From Ensifer sp. LC11 (GTDB lineage Bacteria > Pseudomonadota > Alphaproteobacteria > Rhizobiales > Rhizobiaceae), in assembly GCF_001695835.1 (NCBI RefSeq), contig NZ_MBSO01000021.1, forward strand, positions 22,777 to 86,776: a stretch of DNA of 64,000 bases, written 5' to 3'. The notes beneath the pieces were generated by a model that made no database searches, was not told where the DNA came from, and saw nothing but the letters and a program-made list of their open reading frames with translations. Numbering within the stretch: the stretch's first letter is position 1; the number at the start of each line of letters is the position of its first letter. Positions 9,289 to 18,445 of this stretch are shown here, in pieces. Both the position numbers and the translations under genes were made by a program.

Positions 9289-10185
9289 CTAGGAGAGGGG
9301 CGGCTTCTCGGCTATACGATCCAGGAATACCTGAAGTGCGGGGCTACGCTTCTCGTCTCGCCGAAAGGCGAGGAAAATCCGCCGTCGGATTTCTGGCACC
9401 AGCCGACACACCCAGACATCCTCAAGATCGTAGCTTGCGCGGAGACCAGGCAGAATCGAAATCCCATAGTTTTGCCGTATCATGGCGATGGTGACTTCGA
9501 ACCCTTTGCACCGAGCAACGATGTTGGGCTTGAAGCCTTCCCGTTGACAGGCTTCGGCGAGCATCCTGGTATAAGTGTCCGACGCTGTGTCAATTGCCCA
9601 GCGCTCGTCGCGGAGTTCTCGAAGACCAACTGTAGGATGGTCGGACAGGCGGTGATCTTTGGACACCATGACGTTGAAGACGTCCTCCATCAGGAAGATC
9701 GTCTCGATATTAGGGTCGAGTGCACCCGTCGGCATGTTCAGGTCGTCGATAATCGCGACGTCCGTCTGCCAACTCCGGAGTGCCGCGACGCTTTCTGCGG
9801 GCTCCATCTCGTCGAACTGCACCGTGAGGTGAGGATGGCGCTCGGCGAGGTCGTAAACGACCTTCGGAATGATGGCCGCTGCGACCGATGGGAAGGCGGC
9901 GACGCGAAGCTCGCCGGACACGACGCTCTTCAATTCGGCGATGTCGGCCTTCGCCGATTCAATCTCGGTGAGGATCTTCTCGGCTCGTTGGACGAGCTGG
10001 TGGCCCGCCGGAGTCATGACAACGCCCCTGCCGCGCCGTTCGACAAGGCGGATGCCCACCTCCTCTTCGAGGAGGGCTATCTGCTGCGAGACTGCCGAGG
10101 GCGAGACATAAAGTGCCTCCGCAACGGCAGCCATGGTTTTCCGTATCGACAGCTCCCGAAGAGCGCGCAAGCGTCCGATGTCCAT
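9289..10185 (-). CDS. LysR-family transcriptional regulator
   Basis: DNA-binding regulator of 298 residues. The N-terminal winged helix-turn-helix (about 1-60) includes MAAVAEALYVSPSAVSQQI and LEEEVGIRLVERRGRGVVMT; the rest is a LysR substrate-binding domain. ATG 10185 is preferred because GAGGAAG lies at good spacing; a TTG at 10212 would also open the frame. It is divergent from glyA-folD-purU and next to the importer-dsdA operon, the usual place for a LysR that controls its neighbours in response to a pathway intermediate. Confidence 0.88.
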   Translation of the reverse strand: MDIGRLRALRELSIRKTMAAVAEALYVSPSAVSQQIALLEEEVGIRLVERRGRGVVMTPAGHQLVQRAEKILTEIESAKADIAELKSVVSGELRVAAFPSVAAAIIPKVVYDLAERHPHLTVQFDEMEPAESVAALRSWQTDVAIIDDLNMPTGALDPNIETIFLMEDVFNVMVSKDHRLSDHPTVGLRELRDERWAIDTASDTYTRMLAEACQREGFKPNIVARCKGFEVTIAMIRQNYGISILPGLRASYDLEDVWVCRLVPEIRRRIFLAFRRDEKRSPALQVFLDRIAEKPPLS

Positions 10186-10219
10186 GACCACTTCCTCGAA
10201 GCTTTTCACCAAATCATTA

Positions 10220-10253
10220 GTTCATCTGAACATATGTGCAAATATAATTAACT
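10220..10253 (+). promoter_or_regulatory. glyA promoter and candidate LysR binding site
   Basis: The lysR-glyA gap contains the inverted repeat GTTCA-TC-TGAAC at 10220-10231 and, 11 bases further on, a TATAAT box at 10243-10248 inside CAAATATAATTAACT. The repeat overlaps the expected -35 position, as in many LysR-activated promoters. The AT-rich block reappears in front of the importer operon at 9067-9081. Confidence 0.5.
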
Positions 10254-10315
10254 TTTTCTGGCCTTTCGGCCGAACTAGGCTCCGCTCAAGATTTTCGAGA
10301 ATTTGGAGAACTGAG

Positions 10316-11593
10316 ATGGCCCACACAGCCAAAGCGCATTTCACCACGACCGTTGAAGACGTTGACCCTCTCGTCGCCGATGCCCTCGCGTCGGAGCGGA
10401 CACGTCAACAAAACCAGATCGAGCTGATCGCCTCGGAGAACATTGTCAGCCGCGCGGTGCTCGACGCACTGGGGCACGAGATCACCAACAAGACGCTTGA
10501 AGGCTATCCGGGCAATCGCTTCCACGGTGGCGGCCAGTTCGTCGACATCGCGGAGCAGGCGGCGATCGACCGCGCCAAACAGCTCTTTAACTGCGGCTAC
10601 GCAAACGTGCAGCCCCATTCGGGCACCCAGGCCAACCTCGCCGTCTTCTTCCTGCTGCTGAAGCCCGGCGAGAAGGTGCTCTCGCTTGATCTGGCGGCAG
10701 GTGGCCACCTCTCGCACGGCATGAAGGCGAACCTCTCGGGCCGCTGGTTCGACGCCAACAACTACAACGTCAATCCGCAGAACGAGGTCATTGATCTCGA
10801 CGAGATGGAGAGGCTCGCCGAGGAAATTCGCCCGAAACTGCTGATCACCGGCGGCTCGGCCTACCCTCGTGAACTGGACTTCGAACGCATGTCGAGGATC
10901 GCGAAGAAGGTCGGGGCATACTTCCTGGTCGACATGGCCCACATCGCAGGTCTCGTCGCCGGTGGCGTGCATCCGTCGCCGTTCCCTCATGCGGATATTG
11001 TGACATGCACGACGACGAAGACGCTTCGCGGTCCTCGCGGAGGCTTGATCCTCACCAACAATGAGGAATGGTACAAGAAGCTGCAGGCAGCCGTCTTCCC
11101 CGGCGTTCAGGGGTCCCTGCACAGCAACGTCCTTGCGGCAAAGGCAATTTGCCTCGGCGAGGCGCTGCGCGATGACTTTAAGGTCTATACACGGCAGGTC
11201 GTTGAAAACGCGAAGGTTCTCGCGAACACGCTCGCCGACCGTGGCGTTCGCATCGTTTCGGGCGGAACAGACACTCACATCGTCCTCCTCGATCTGTCGA
11301 GCAAGGGATTGCTTGGAAAACAGGCCGAGACGCTGCTCGCCAGGGCGAACATCACGTCGAACAAGAACCCGATCCCGGGTGACAGCCCGCGTCCTCCGGA
11401 ATGGGTCGGGATGCGCCTCGGGTCATCGGCCGCTACGACGCGTGGTCTGAAGGAGGAGGAGTTCCGAATCCTCGGTACCGTGATCGCGGATCTGATTGAC
11501 GCCGAGGTCGCCGGCAAGGCCGACGAGGTCGTCGAAGGCGCCAAGGCCAAAATCGCGGAGCTGACGAACAAGTTCCCGGTCTACGGGCAATAA
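10316..11593 (+). CDS. glyA: Serine hydroxymethyltransferase-family enzyme, probably alpha-methylserine hydroxymethyltransferase
   Basis: PLP enzyme of 425 residues, GlyA fold, starting after GGAGAACTGAG. The PLP lysine is Lys235. Several positions that are nearly invariant in true SHMT differ. Relative to E. coli GlyA, Tyr55 is Thr60 (NKTLEGYPG), the YYGG pair is FHGG (Phe69-His70), His228 just before the lysine is Thr234 (TTTKTLRGPRGG), and FPGGQGGP reads FPGVQGSL. This points to a paralogue with altered substrate, and the pattern fits alpha-methylserine hydroxymethyltransferase (EC 2.1.2.7), described from soil alphaproteobacteria including Ensifer, which yields D-alanine and methylene-THF. 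FolD and PurU follow and would dispose of the one-carbon unit. Automated pipelines would call it glyA. Confidence 0.85.
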   Translation: MAHTAKAHFTTTVEDVDPLVADALASERTRQQNQIELIASENIVSRAVLDALGHEITNKTLEGYPGNRFHGGGQFVDIAEQAAIDRAKQLFNCGYANVQPHSGTQANLAVFFLLLKPGEKVLSLDLAAGGHLSHGMKANLSGRWFDANNYNVNPQNEVIDLDEMERLAEEIRPKLLITGGSAYPRELDFERMSRIAKKVGAYFLVDMAHIAGLVAGGVHPSPFPHADIVTCTTTKTLRGPRGGLILTNNEEWYKKLQAAVFPGVQGSLHSNVLAAKAICLGEALRDDFKVYTRQVVENAKVLANTLADRGVRIVSGGTDTHIVLLDLSSKGLLGKQAETLLARANITSNKNPIPGDSPRPPEWVGMRLGSSAATTRGLKEEEFRILGTVIADLIDAEVAGKADEVVEGAKAKIAELTNKFPVYGQ

Positions 11594-11616
11594 CCAGCTC
11601 ACGCCGGACGCATCAG

Positions 11617-11654
11617 ATGCCGCGCGCACATGTCGAACGCGCGGCATTTCTCTT
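11617..11654 (+). terminator. Hairpin between glyA and folD
   Basis: Perfect 10-bp stem, ATGCCGCGCG at 11617-11626 with CGCGCGGCAT at 11638-11647, followed by TTCTCTTCTC. It lies directly after glyA and could be a partial terminator that lowers folD-purU expression relative to glyA, or an mRNA-stabilising structure. Confidence 0.55.
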
Positions 11655-11704
11655 CTCATAGGCAGCTTGCTGGTTCGAGCTTGAATCCAATGGAGACGTA
11701 TCCG

Positions 11705-12595
11705 ATGGACAGATTCACACGCGCCGCGGACATCGATGGAAAGAAGATCGCCACGGGACTGCTTGATCGCATCAAAGCCGACGTCGAGGCAGTGAAGGTA
11801 GAGACGGGCGTTGTTCCCGGCCTGGCGGTGGTCCTTGTCGGAGAAGATCCGGCTAGCGCCGTCTACGTGGCATCCAAGAATAGACAGACCGTCGCCGTGG
11901 GCATGAAGTCCTTCGAGCATCGCCTGGTTGCAGAAACCACCCAGGCCGAGCTGCTTGCACTCGTGAACCGCCTTAACGTGGATCCAGAGGTCCATGGAAT
12001 TCTCGTGCAATTGCCATTGCCCGCGCATCTCGATCCGAATGCGGTGATCCAGGCGATCAGTCCGGACAAGGACGTCGATGGCTTCCACGTCTCGAACGCG
12101 GGGCGCCTTGCAACTGGAAATCCGGCGCTCGTGCCGTGCACCCCGCTGGGCTGCATGATGCTGCTGAAGGATACCCTGGGCGAGAACCTGGCAGGGATGC
12201 ACGCCGTCATCGTGGGCAAGTCGAACATTGTCGGCAAGCCGATGGCCCAGATGCTCATGAACGCTCACTGCACCGTGACGGTTGTCCATTCGCAGACGAG
12301 GAACACTGCGGAGTTCTGCCGAGCCGCCGATATTCTCGTCGTAGCAGTCGGTCGCGCGGGTCTTGTCCGCGGAGACTGGATCAAGCCCGGTGCTGTCGTC
12401 ATAGACGTCGGCATCAACAGGATACAGATAGACGGCAAATCGCGGATCGTCGGCGACGTTCTCTACGGAGAGGCGGGTCACGCGCGCGCGATCACCCCCG
12501 TTCCGGGTGGTGTCGGACCGATGACCATCGCCTGCCTGCTCTCGAACACGCTGACGGCCTTCCGTCGGCATTACGCTTTGGCAATTGCGGCCTGA
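11705..12595 (+). CDS. folD: Bifunctional methylene-THF dehydrogenase / methenyl-THF cyclohydrolase
   Basis: Cytoplasmic enzyme of 296 residues that converts 5,10-methylene-THF to 10-formyl-THF using NADP. It shows the YVASK catalytic tyrosine-lysine segment in [35 protein letters not shown], the nucleotide-binding [15 protein letters not shown] and the C-terminal [12 protein letters not shown] signature. ATG 11705 has GGAG 9 bases upstream. Its position between the SHMT-type gene and purU makes it the oxidising step of a methylene-THF to formate chain, probably a second, pathway-specific FolD. Confidence 0.93.
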   Translation: MDRFTRAADIDGKKIATGLLDRIKADVEAVKVETGVVPGLAVVLVGEDPASAVYVASKNRQTVAVGMKSFEHRLVAETTQAELLALVNRLNVDPEVHGILVQLPLPAHLDPNAVIQAISPDKDVDGFHVSNAGRLATGNPALVPCTPLGCMMLLKDTLGENLAGMHAVIVGKSNIVGKPMAQMLMNAHCTVTVVHSQTRNTAEFCRAADILVVAVGRAGLVRGDWIKPGAVVIDVGINRIQIDGKSRIVGDVLYGEAGHARAITPVPGGVGPMTIACLLSNTLTAFRRHYALAIAA

Positions 12596-12611
12596 GAATG
12601 AGGATACCTGA

Positions 12612-13508
12612 ATGACGACCACCGCCCCCCGTTATGCTCTGCGTGTCGCCTGTCCCTCCATCCGCGGGGTGACAGCCGCGATCGCCACCTATCTGTCGCA
12701 GAATGGTTGCAACATTTCGGACAGCGCTCAGTTCGATGATGCCGACACCGGCCGCTACTTCATGCGTGTCAGCTTCCAGCCGGAAGAGGGTCACACCCTC
12801 GAGCAGCTTCGTGATGGTTTCAAGCCGATCGCGGAAAGGTTCGAGGCGAACGCCGAGTTTTTCGACGAGACCGAAAAGAAGAAGGTGATCCTTATGGTGA
12901 GCCGCTTCGGCCACTGCTTGAACGACCTCCTCTATCGCTGGCGGATCGGCGCACTGCCAATCGATATCGCCGGCGTCATTTCGAACCACCTGGACTATCA
13001 GCGGGTGGTCGTGAATCACGACATCCCGTTCCACTGCATCAAGGTCACCAAAGCGAACAAGCCGGAGGCCGAGGCAGCTCAGATGCAGATCGTGGAGGAT
13101 GCTGGCGCGGAGCTCATCGTGCTCGCCCGTTACATGCAGGTCCTATCTGACGAGATGTGCCGCAAGATGTCCGGCCGCATCATCAACATCCATCACTCCT
13201 TCCTGCCAAGTTTCAAGGGAGCGAATCCCTACAAACAGGCCTATGAGCGGGGCGTGAAGCTCATTGGCGCGACCTCGCACTACGTCACGGCGGATCTGGA
13301 CGAAGGTCCGATCATCGAGCAGGACATCGTTCGGGTGACCCATGCGCAGAGCGGCGAGGACTACGTGAGCCTCGGGCGCGATGTCGAAAGCCAGGTGCTC
13401 GCGCGAGCCATCCACGCCCACATCCACGGACGTGTGTTCATCGACGGCAACAAGACGGTCGTGTTTCCTGCGTCGCCTGGCTCTTATGCGTCAGAACGCA
13501 TGGGCTGA
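12612..13508 (+). CDS. purU: Formyltetrahydrofolate deformylase
   Basis: Enzyme of 298 residues that hydrolyses 10-formyl-THF to formate and THF. An N-terminal ACT domain (about 8-85) precedes a formyltransferase-like hydrolase domain with INIHHSFLPSFKGANPY, GVKLIGATSHYVT and DLDEGPIIEQD; the His and Asp of these motifs are catalytic in the family. It starts 16 bases after folD with GAGG upstream. PurU beside glyA-type and folD genes is a recurring alphaproteobacterial arrangement for regenerating THF during breakdown of methylated or hydroxymethylated amino compounds. Confidence 0.93.
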   Translation: MTTTAPRYALRVACPSIRGVTAAIATYLSQNGCNISDSAQFDDADTGRYFMRVSFQPEEGHTLEQLRDGFKPIAERFEANAEFFDETEKKKVILMVSRFGHCLNDLLYRWRIGALPIDIAGVISNHLDYQRVVVNHDIPFHCIKVTKANKPEAEAAQMQIVEDAGAELIVLARYMQVLSDEMCRKMSGRIINIHHSFLPSFKGANPYKQAYERGVKLIGATSHYVTADLDEGPIIEQDIVRVTHAQSGEDYVSLGRDVESQVLARAIHAHIHGRVFIDGNKTVVFPASPGSYASERMG

Positions 13509-14117
13509 CTGCGGCGTGACACGGTAGCGACGCCCGTGAACACAAGCTTCGGTCGACAGGAAGCCGGCCGAAGTGCATATCTACAGAAGGCGGCTGAACC
13601 CCTTTCCGATCGGGATGACACCTTTCGGGTTAGGATGTATCAAACCGGAACTGCAGGAGAATGAAGTGTGCGTGGGGCGAAAGGGAGCGGTACGACCCCC
13701 ACGTATCGGCCTGTTCCGGGGATGTTCACGATCTAGGCCAAAATGATCGCATAATGTATCTTCGGGAACGCGACCTCTGCGGTTGTTGCCCTGATGGGCT
13801 GTGCATTTCGATCTGCGCTTGAGGCCCTAAGGGTTTCCCTGCGAGCAGGGCGCTTTCGAAGAGGGCGCTCGCCTCATGTACGAGCATATCGACCACATAC
13901 GTGGCGGGCTGGTCGCGCTGCTCGGCCGCGATGTGTTATCGGAGGCGAATGCCGGCATCTGACCTAGCGAGAGGATGGGGGCGGCGTGCCCAACTCATCT
14001 TGCCGCATTCCGGAGAGAGCCGAAGATGGTGAACCTGTCTCCCTGGGTTGGGATCCGCTTGCGGGATCCCTCTTTGCAAGAGAGGATCAGATGGAGGCCG
14101 AGTAGGGCGGAGTAACC
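13509..14117. other. 609-base gap with one coding-like remnant
   Basis: No complete gene is visible. From about 13852 to 13962 the forward frame reads AFEEGARLMYEHIDHIRGG then LVALLGRDVL and stops, with protein-like composition but no obvious start upstream; it may be the tail of a decayed gene. The remainder shows no RNA gene or clear terminator. Confidence 0.3.
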
Positions 14118-15029
14118 ATGATCAAGCTCGACAAACTGCGTGACCTCGACATTGACGCGTCTCATTCGCGTCGTTCGTACGTGAGCGCCGCGAGTGGGCT
14201 CGTTTGTCTCGATGCGGGGCTGTGCGTGATCGCCGATGACGACCTTCACCTTGGCGTGTTTCCCGTTGATAACTCGGGCCCCGGTCACTTGGTGCGGTTG
14301 TTTGAGGGCGTCCTGCCGGCCTCCAGCGCAGGTCGAAAAAGCAAGAAACCGGACTTGGAAGCGCTAACCGTTATACCGCCTTGCGCGGGTTTTTCGTTCG
14401 GCGCGCTTCTGGCGATAGGCTCGGGATCGCGACCCAATCGAAAGCGGGGCGCGTTGCTCGGGCTCGATCGTAGCGGCGCCTTGGCCGTGCCCCCTAAGAG
14501 CGTCGACCTGTCATTTCTCTTTGATCCGATCGAGGGGGAATTTGCTCAGCTCAATATCGAAGGTGCGGTTGTGACGCGCGGGGAACTGCGATTGTTTCAA
14601 CGGGCCAACAGACGCCAAAACGACAGCGCGATCATCCGATACTCGCTGGCTTCAGTTCTGGATGCTCTGGAAAAGGATCAAAGCGAGCGGGTCGTGCCGA
14701 TCGCGATCCAGCATGTCGATCTCGGCGCAGTTCGCGGCGTTCCGCTCGGTTTCACAGATGCCGCGTCACTCCCCAATGGGAATATGATTTTCAGCGCTGT
14801 TGCGGAGAGCACGGACGATGCGTACCTCGATGGGCCGTGTCTAGGGGCTGGCATCGGTATCATCGGCGACGGCGGCAATTTGCTTTCCTTTGATTTTCTC
14901 GCCATCCCCCACAAGATCGAGGGCATTCACGCATCTCAGCGAGGTGATCTGCTGGACCTTCTTCTCGTGACCGATGCCGACAACGCTGACGTTCCGGCTG
15001 GACTGTTTTCCGGCCGAATCCGTCGATAG
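14118..15029 (+). CDS. Conserved hypothetical protein (DUF6929-like, possible beta-propeller)
   Basis: A 303-residue soluble protein without signal peptide or membrane segments. It contains repeated short strand-rich units (VIADDDLHLGVFPVDN, GALLAIGSGSRPNRKRG, FDFLAIPHKIEGI). A repeated pattern with an SGSRPNR-type turn recalls the DUF6929 group of unknown function, predicted to be propeller-like. A purine-rich GGCCGAGTAGGGCGGAG leader precedes the ATG. It stands at the left edge of the stress island and lacks an obvious GGAAC-type promoter. Function not recognised. Confidence 0.7.
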   Translation: MIKLDKLRDLDIDASHSRRSYVSAASGLVCLDAGLCVIADDDLHLGVFPVDNSGPGHLVRLFEGVLPASSAGRKSKKPDLEALTVIPPCAGFSFGALLAIGSGSRPNRKRGALLGLDRSGALAVPPKSVDLSFLFDPIEGEFAQLNIEGAVVTRGELRLFQRANRRQNDSAIIRYSLASVLDALEKDQSERVVPIAIQHVDLGAVRGVPLGFTDAASLPNGNMIFSAVAESTDDAYLDGPCLGAGIGIIGDGGNLLSFDFLAIPHKIEGIHASQRGDLLDLLLVTDADNADVPAGLFSGRIRR

Positions 15030-15372
15030 CGCTCTATCCCCGCTGCCGCTCCGGCGCTCTAAAGGCGCAGCCTCGAATTGTTACGATAAACTATCTGCAT
15101 TGCAGGGGGCTCGGTGACCGACCGGGATGGGAAGCGTGGAGCGGTGGTTCGTGATCTGCGGCTAGAAGTCGTTCTCGAGCCATCAGCCGACATGCCCAAT
15201 GCGTCGCTTGCTGCGGTAATGTTTTGCGCTAAAAGGATCGAACAATGTATCGACTGAAATAGCGCACGCTGGTCTCGTCTTCGCAAGAGCGAATTGATTA
15301 CGGCCCGCTACTGCGCCACTACGGGTGAGGGCCACCCCTTCGGCTTTAGCTTTGAGACTTTGCGACGACGGA

Positions 15373-15555
15373 TCATTCCGCCGCATCAAGTCGGGAAAGG
15401 GCCTTCTGGCGTCGCGCGATCACCGCCGGATCGCTCACGAAATCCGTCCGCTTACCCGGCTTGCGGCCCCTCGGTTTGCAGCCATTCTTGTCGCTGTTCG
15501 GATACAGGGTTTGGTTGAAAGTCGTGCTGTCGCCGGTTGTCCGGGCATCTGCCAA
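15373..15555 (-). CDS. Possible small basic protein with AT-hook-like motif
   Basis: A reverse frame of up to 60 codons ending SDPAVIARRQKALSRLDAAE, with the basic stretch KPRGRKPGKRTDF resembling an AT-hook (core GRP/GRK flanked by basic residues). The C-terminal half has believable protein composition. The start codon is uncertain and no clear ribosome-binding site was found. It could be a real small DNA-binding protein or the tail of a longer lost gene. The rest of the 15030-15593 gap shows nothing I can support. Confidence 0.35.
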   Translation of the reverse strand: MADARTTGDSTTFNQTLYPNSDKNGCKPRGRKPGKRTDFVSDPAVIARRQKALSRLDAAE

Positions 15556-15593
15556 CGACTATGTGTGCGGCAGCAAAGAAAGGATCAGAGCCA

Positions 15594-15731
15594 ATGCGTA
15601 TTGTCACATTCTTGCTCGTACTCTCCGTGCTCGCCGGATGCTCCCAGACCGGCGGCGGTGCGAGCAGCGTCAGACAGGATTACTATGGTGGGGACGGCGG
15701 TTTCTACGCGGGCGCGGTTGCCCCGCGCTGA
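15594..15731 (+). CDS. Small lipoprotein
   Basis: A 45-residue peptide with a lipoprotein signal: MRIVTFLLVLSVLAGC ends in the lipobox LAGC, with Cys16 as the lipidated residue. The mature part is short and glycine/tyrosine-rich (DYYGGDGGFYAG). AAAGGATCAG precedes the ATG. Entericidin-like and other tiny lipoproteins of this size are common in rhizobia; no specific family recognised. Confidence 0.6.
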   Translation: MRIVTFLLVLSVLAGCSQTGGGASSVRQDYYGGDGGFYAGAVAPR

Positions 15732-16263
15732 AGCGGCGCCGGCGACGCTGCAGCGCGCTGCTGATGGCCGTGAAAACTACGACAACGGGTGAGGCTGACC
15801 AGCCGAGCTCAAGTCGGTGCGTGGTGTCGATCTGAAGATCGGACTTGGGGTTGCCTGGAACAAGGAAGACCCGACAGCCGCGCGGGACGACATCATCGAC
15901 ATCGCGCGGTCGGGCAGGTGAGGCAGTGGGACGGCATGCCGAGGGCGAATCAGTTGGAACCCAGGAGGCCACGGCAAACTCCAACGGCGTGCGGCGCCGA
16001 AGTAACGCTCAACCCCGATAGCCAGACATTTCTTCGGCCGGCGCGAGACCTCTCACGAAGCCCTTCACGTCGCGGCAATTGATCGATGGCTGCCGCGATG
16101 CTTGTCGCGAAGCCCAATGCGGTTAGATTGCGTCATTGATCAGTGCATTGCGTTTGGACTTGCTTGAGGTACCATCTTAAGGCGGCTCCGCCGAGCAGCG
16201 ATGCCGCGACCGGTGCCTGCCGTCGACGATGCTGTTTAACGTGAGTTCGTGGGAGCGGTCAAA
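15732..16263. other. 532-base gap with a short coding remnant
   Basis: No complete gene. Bases 15799-15921 read on the forward strand as ELKSVRGVDLKIGLGVAW followed by NKEDPTAARDDIIDIARSGR and a stop, with good protein character but an in-frame stop just upstream, suggesting a gene tail left by a rearrangement. The sequence up to the kinase start should hold its promoter; no GGAAC-type site was found. Confidence 0.3.
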
Positions 16264-18321
16264 ATGCTGGTCGATATCAGCGATCCCAACGCATCCGAAC
16301 AAGCCTTCCGTGCGAGCGAAGCGAAGTTCCGCGACATTTTCGAATGCGCCGGGGTTGCCGTTTGGGAACAGGATTTTTCCGGTGTCGCCGAACTCCTCGA
16401 CAGGTTTCGGTCCGAGGGCGTTGAGGATCTGCGGGCCTATCTTGAGGCGCATCCCGACCGGTTGGACGAAGCGATTGCGAGCGTGCGGATCATCGACGTC
16501 AACCCGTTTACGGTGGAGATGTTCGAGGCCACGGAGAAAGGCGAATTGCTGCGCTCGCTCTCAAGCGTTTTCCTCCCCGAAACGGCACCGATTTTCCTGG
16601 AAGAGTTGGTGACCATCTGGGAAGGCCGCCGGCGCTTCGGCGCGGACACCGCCCTGCGTACGCTCCGAGGACGGCGGTTGGATGTTGTGTTCACCATCAC
16701 TTTCGAGGGCCCCCATTACGAGCGCGCTTACGTCAGCATTCTCGACATCTCCCAGCGCAAGGCCGCGGAACGCCGGCTGGAGGCGGTCGATCGGATTGCC
16801 AAGGCGATCGCCAGCAACCTCGATCTCGATCACATCGTTCAGACAGTTACGGACGCAGCGACCGAACTGACCGGCGCGAAATTCGGGGCGTTCTTCTATA
16901 ATCTCGTTGACCCACAGGGTGAAAGCTACACGCGCTACACACTCTCCGGCGCTCCGCGCATTGCTTTCGAGAACTTTCAACTGCCGCGCAACACGGCTGT
17001 GTTCGAACCGACTTTCCGTGGCCTGGGCGTGGTGCGTTCGGACGACATCAGAGCCGATCCGCGTTATGGCAAATTGGCGCCCCACTTTGGCATGCCGAAA
17101 GGACATTTGCCGGTGGTGAGCTATCTGGCGGTTCCGGTGGTGTCGCGTTCGGGGGAGGTGCACGGCGGACTGTTCTTCGGTCACGACCAACCCGCAATCT
17201 TTGCCGCCGATGCCGAGGACACGGTGATTTCGATCGCTGCGCATGCCGCGATCGCGATCGATAACGCCCACTTGCTCAAGGCAGCCGAACACGAGGTTAC
17301 GGTGCGCCGCCAGGCCGAGCATGCCGCTCATCAGCTCGCCGCAATCGTCGAGTCGTCGGAGGACGCGATCCTGTCGATGGACTTGGACGGCATCATCACC
17401 AGCTGGAACGCCGGGGCCGAGCGGCTATACGGATACACGGTCGAGGAAGCCGTCGGAAAGCCGGTCACGCTTTTGATCCCAAATGATCGCCAGGGCGAAG
17501 AGCTGGACTTCCTGGCGCAGGTGCGCGCCGGCCGCCGCGTCGATCACTTTGAAACGCTGCGCCGGCGCAAAAATGGAGGGCTGATTCCGATCTCGCTCAG
17601 GATCTCGCCGATCCGCGACAATGCCGGGGCGGTCATCGGCGCCTCGAAGATTGCACGCGACATCAGCGATCGCAAACAGGCCGAGCAGCAGAAGGACCTG
17701 TTGATCCAGGAGATGGCGCACCGGGTCAAGAACCTGTTCATGGTATCGAGCAGCGTGGTGTCTCTGAGCGCCAAATCGGCCACGTCGGCCGACGAACTCG
17801 CCTCAGCCGTCATTGCGCGCTTGGGATCGCTGGCGCGAGCCCATGTGCTCACCTTGCCGACGGCGCATGGCGGTGGCTCGGGTGAGGGCCGGGCCAGTCT
17901 GCAGCCGTTGCTCGCCACAATCCTATCGCCGTATGTCGGCGAGAACGGTCAGGGCCAGTGCCGGGTGACGACGCGCGGATGCGATCTGGGCGTCTCTCGC
18001 GCGGCAATCACTGGCTTTTCCCTGGTTGTGCATGAGTTCGCGACCAATGCCGCCAAATATGGCGCGCTTTCAACGGACACGGGCCATCTCGATCTTGAGT
18101 GTATCGACAGAGGAGGGGCGCTAGAGCTGATCTGGACCGAACGCGGCGGTCCCCCGGTGTCGGAATCCGAGACCGAGGGTTTCGGCACCAAGCTCGCCAA
18201 ACTGACCATCGAAAGGCAGTTCGGTGGAGAAATCCTTCGTCAGTGGCACCCGGAGGGACTTGTCATACGGCTCACCATTCCGAAGGACCGGCTGCAGCCG
18301 TTCGACGAGACGAAATCCTAG
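16264..18321 (+). CDS. PAS-GAF-PAS sensor histidine kinase of the HWE family
   Basis: A 685-residue soluble kinase with no membrane segments. Domains in order: a divergent PAS (about 10-165), GAF (about 175-345), PAS (about 355-480, with SSEDAILSMDLDGIITSWN), then an HWE kinase domain. The phospho-accepting histidine is in EMAHRVKNLFMV, the N-box is HEFATNAAKYGALS and the WxE motif is WTERGG. GTG 16249 also opens the frame, but ATG 16264 has GGGAG at good spacing. HWE/HisKA2 kinases commonly feed PhyR-type general-stress regulators, and an EcfG-type sigma gene lies 1.1 kb downstream, so a stress-input role is likely. Confidence 0.9.
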   Translation: MLVDISDPNASEQAFRASEAKFRDIFECAGVAVWEQDFSGVAELLDRFRSEGVEDLRAYLEAHPDRLDEAIASVRIIDVNPFTVEMFEATEKGELLRSLSSVFLPETAPIFLEELVTIWEGRRRFGADTALRTLRGRRLDVVFTITFEGPHYERAYVSILDISQRKAAERRLEAVDRIAKAIASNLDLDHIVQTVTDAATELTGAKFGAFFYNLVDPQGESYTRYTLSGAPRIAFENFQLPRNTAVFEPTFRGLGVVRSDDIRADPRYGKLAPHFGMPKGHLPVVSYLAVPVVSRSGEVHGGLFFGHDQPAIFAADAEDTVISIAAHAAIAIDNAHLLKAAEHEVTVRRQAEHAAHQLAAIVESSEDAILSMDLDGIITSWNAGAERLYGYTVEEAVGKPVTLLIPNDRQGEELDFLAQVRAGRRVDHFETLRRRKNGGLIPISLRISPIRDNAGAVIGASKIARDISDRKQAEQQKDLLIQEMAHRVKNLFMVSSSVVSLSAKSATSADELASAVIARLGSLARAHVLTLPTAHGGGSGEGRASLQPLLATILSPYVGENGQGQCRVTTRGCDLGVSRAAITGFSLVVHEFATNAAKYGALSTDTGHLDLECIDRGGALELIWTERGGPPVSESETEGFGTKLAKLTIERQFGGEILRQWHPEGLVIRLTIPKDRLQPFDETKS

Positions 18322-18387
18322 CGGACGTCCTTACTATTCTTGGCGTTGGCGATCCGACACCAGCCTTCCAGAAGCCCCCGGGCGAAC

Positions 18388-18412
18388 GGAACAACGACGG
18401 AAACGCGAAGTT
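18388..18412 (+). promoter_or_regulatory. RpoE2/EcfG-type promoter of the SDR gene
   Basis: GGAAC at 18388-18392, an 18-base spacer and TT at 18411-18412 match the Sinorhizobium RpoE2 promoter pattern GGAAC-N18/19-TT. It is 34 bases before the SDR start codon. Confidence 0.7.
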
Positions 18413-18445
18413 TGGTCACATCTTCTCTAGCCCAAGGAGACGAAG

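Noticed and set aside
9232..10251. 339-codon forward frame opposite the LysR gene
   Set aside because: Antisense shadow; the LysR frame has a complete helix-turn-helix and ligand domain.
16561..17331. 256-codon reverse frame inside the histidine kinase gene
   Set aside because: Antisense of the GAF and PAS domains, without its own ribosome-binding site or family motif.
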